From the NCBI GenBank assembly GCA_024641445.1, contig JAHEDA010000018.1:1-16995 (forward strand): a stretch of 16,995 bases of DNA, written 5' to 3'. The stretch comes from Gammaproteobacteria bacterium. GTDB lineage: Bacteria > Pseudomonadota > Gammaproteobacteria > UBA6429 > Thiohalophilaceae. Both the position numbers and the translations under genes were made by a program. Below, piece by piece: positions 15,199-16,995 of the stretch. Position 1 is the first letter of the stretch. Every line of letters begins with the position of its first letter. The notes under the pieces were generated by a model. That model was not told where the DNA came from and ran no database searches. It saw only the letters and a list, made by a program, of their open reading frames with translations.

Positions 15199-15315
15199 AC
15201 CTTGAATACTGGCGGGTAATTTGCCAGCCTGCTGCTTCAATATTTCACCCCACGTGCACTTGAGCGAACTTGTCAACCCTTGAATCCCAAGCGGAATCGG
15301 CTGAAACTCTCCCTC
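15199..15315. other. 117-bp gap upstream of dnaE
   Basis: It lies between the kinase stop and the dnaE start. CTGGC (15209-15213) and GCCAG (15223-15227) can form a short hairpin with a 9-nt loop, but no T-run follows. TTGTCA (15270-15275) resembles a -35 box but no matching -10 follows. I cannot name a promoter or terminator here with confidence. Confidence 0.3.
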
Positions 15316-16995
15316 ATGACGCCGAGCTTTATTCACCTGCACCTACACACCGAATATTCGCTGGTGGATGGCTCAGTGCGGATCAAAGATTTGGTTAAGG
15401 CCACGGCGGCAGCGGGGATGCCTGCGGTGGCGGTTACCGATCAAAGCAATCTGTTTGCCATGGTCAAATTCTATAAGGCCGCCATGGCGGCAGGGGTTAA
15501 GCCTATCGTCGGTGCGGACCTTTGGCTTCACAATACACAGGATGCTAATCAGCCTGAGCGTGTAGTCTTGTTATGCAAAGACGCCACGGGTTACACCAAT
15601 CTCACCGAACTGGTAACACAAACCTATCAACATGGGCAGCATCGAGGTATCCCCATGCTGGAGCGTGATTGGCTACGTGGACATAGTGATGGTCTTATCG
15701 CCTTGCTCGGTCGTCATAGCGATGTCGGCATGGCCCTGCTCAATCAGGGTAGGGACGAGGCGGAGCAGCGCCTTGCGATGTGGCAGGAACTCTTCCCCAA
15801 TACGCTCTATCTCGAGGTACAGCGCACCGGACGCGCACAAGAGGAGGCCTATCTTCACGATGTACTAGAGCTGGCGATCAAGTATGATCTGCCCATCGTG
15901 GCGACGAATGACGTGCGCTTCCTGCGCAAGGACGAATATGAGGCACACGAGGCGCGTGTCTGTATTCATGAAGGACGTACCCTGGATGACCCAAGGCGTC
16001 CGCGACTCTATAGCGATCAGCAATACCTGCGTAGTGCGGAGGAGATGCAGGAACTCTTCCATGACCTGCCCGAGGCCCTGGCGAATACGATTGAGATCGC
16101 CAAACGCTGCAATATCGAGCTGACCCTGGGTAAGAATTATCTACCGGACTTTCCAACGCCCGACGGTAGCTCCATTGATAATTTCCTGCGTAGCGAATCG
16201 AGGAGAGGATTATCTAAACGCATGGAGCGCATTATTGATGCCTCGGCGAGCGATGCGAGTGATCGGCGGCGTGAATACGAAGAGCGCCTGGATATCGAAC
16301 TTGATGTCATTATCGAGATGGGATTCCCGGGGTACTTCCTCATTGTTGCCGATTTTATCCGTTGGGCCAAAGAGAACGAGGTGCCCGTCGGCCCCGGTCG
16401 AGGGTCGGGCGCTGGCTCGCTAGTGGCGTACGCGTTGACGATTACCGACCTTGATCCGTTGGCCTATGACCTGCTGTTCGAGCGCTTTCTGAATCCTGAG
16501 CGTGTCTCCATGCCCGACTTCGATGTGGACTTCTGTATGGAGGGACGAGACCGGGTGATCGAGTATGTTGCGCAGAAATATGGGCGTGACCGGGTCTCAC
16601 AGATTATTACCTATGGCTCCATGGCCGCGAAGGCGGTGGTGCGGGATGTTGGCCGTGTGTTAGGGCATCCGTATGGATTTGTTGATCGCATCGCCAAGTT
16701 GATCCCCTTTGAGATCGGGATGACGCTGGAGAAGGCGATGGAGCAGGAGGAGGCGTTACGCTCGCTCTATGAAGACGATGAGGAGGTGCACGCCCTCATT
16801 GATATGGCGCAGTCGCTGGAAGGTCTGGCGCGCAATGCCGGTAAACACGCCGGTGGTGTGGTGATCGCGCCTTCACGCCTAACCGATTTCACTCCGCTCT
16901 ATTGTGAGCAGGGTTCGGATAATACCGTAACGCAGTTCGATAAAGATGATGTCGAGGCCATTGGCCTGGTCAAATTCGACTTTCTTGGTCTGCGT
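15316..16995 (+). CDS. dnaE: DNA polymerase III alpha subunit, N-terminal part (3' truncated by window)
   Basis: Catalytic subunit of the replicative DNA polymerase III. The frame is open from ATG 15316 to the window end, giving 560 of an expected 1,150-1,170 residues. Visible parts are the PHP domain (about 1-270, beginning with HLHLHTEYS at 7-15), the palm with PVGPGRGSGAGS, and PDFDVDF carrying D401 and D403. The third catalytic Asp, D555 in KFDFLGLR, lies five residues before the window ends; all three have the same numbers as E. coli. Some PHP metal-site motifs are changed (TDQSN where intact versions have TDHGN; NDVRFL for NDVHYL), so the PHP nuclease is probably inactive, as in E. coli. 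There is no clear Shine-Dalgarno; an in-frame TTG at 15280 is a weaker alternative start. Confidence 0.96.
   Translation, partial: MTPSFIHLHLHTEYSLVDGSVRIKDLVKATAAAGMPAVAVTDQSNLFAMVKFYKAAMAAGVKPIVGADLWLHNTQDANQPERVVLLCKDATGYTNLTELVTQTYQHGQHRGIPMLERDWLRGHSDGLIALLGRHSDVGMALLNQGRDEAEQRLAMWQELFPNTLYLEVQRTGRAQEEAYLHDVLELAIKYDLPIVATNDVRFLRKDEYEAHEARVCIHEGRTLDDPRRPRLYSDQQYLRSAEEMQELFHDLPEALANTIEIAKRCNIELTLGKNYLPDFPTPDGSSIDNFLRSESRRGLSKRMERIIDASASDASDRRREYEERLDIELDVIIEMGFPGYFLIVADFIRWAKENEVPVGPGRGSGAGSLVAYALTITDLDPLAYDLLFERFLNPERVSMPDFDVDFCMEGRDRVIEYVAQKYGRDRVSQIITYGSMAAKAVVRDVGRVLGHPYGFVDRIAKLIPFEIGMTLEKAMEQEEALRSLYEDDEEVHALIDMAQSLEGLARNAGKHAGGVVIAPSRLTDFTPLYCEQGSDNTVTQFDKDDVEAIGLVKFDFLGLR

Noticed and set aside
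15209..15227. CTGGC/GCCAG hairpin after the kinase gene as a terminator
   Set aside because: The stem is 5 bp with a 9-nt loop and no T-run follows.

Overview
The window is a chromosomal stretch of a gammaproteobacterium. The evidence is the order cdsA-dxr-rseP-bamA-skp-lpxD-fabZ-lpxA followed by lpxB, rnhB and dnaE, which is the usual envelope/lipid A/replication cluster of that class. The genus cannot be named from the sequence. No tRNA, rRNA, CRISPR array, insertion sequence or phage gene is visible. The longest gap without a gene is 185 bp.

Left part (1-8077, + strand): the 3' half of cdsA, then dxr, rseP, bamA, skp, lpxD, fabZ and lpxA. They are packed tightly, with ATGA start/stop overlaps at four of the seven junctions and gaps of 6-15 bp at the others, so this is very probably one operon. 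It covers CDP-diacylglycerol synthesis, the MEP isoprenoid pathway, the RseP site-2 protease, outer membrane protein assembly (BamA, Skp) and the start of lipid A synthesis.

Middle part (8088-11293, - strand): lpxB is on the opposite strand to lpxA and sits at the end of a three-gene unit read gnnA, gnnB, lpxB. gnnA is a Gfo/Idh/MocA oxidoreductase and gnnB a DegT-type aminotransferase. Beside lpxA/lpxB, this pair matches the GnnA/GnnB enzymes known from Acidithiobacillus ferrooxidans, which turn UDP-GlcNAc into its 3-amino analogue so that LpxA forms an amide instead of an ester. The organism is therefore predicted to make lipid A with a 2,3-diamino sugar. LpxA also carries Met at the chain-length ruler position, predicting a short (about C10) primary acyl chain. 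The gnnA-gnnB-lpxB block looks inverted in place between lpxA and rnhB.

Right part (11440-16995, + strand): rnhB (RNase HII), a small HNH endonuclease-family gene of unknown role, a large soluble hybrid histidine kinase with Hpt-REC-REC-PAS-HisKA-HATPase layout, and the first 560 codons of dnaE, which runs off the window. The HNH gene and the kinase separate rnhB from dnaE and are the accessory insertions of this part.

The main prediction is the modified lipid A branch. Most of the rest is well-understood core biology, and I see no clear sign of a wholly new system.
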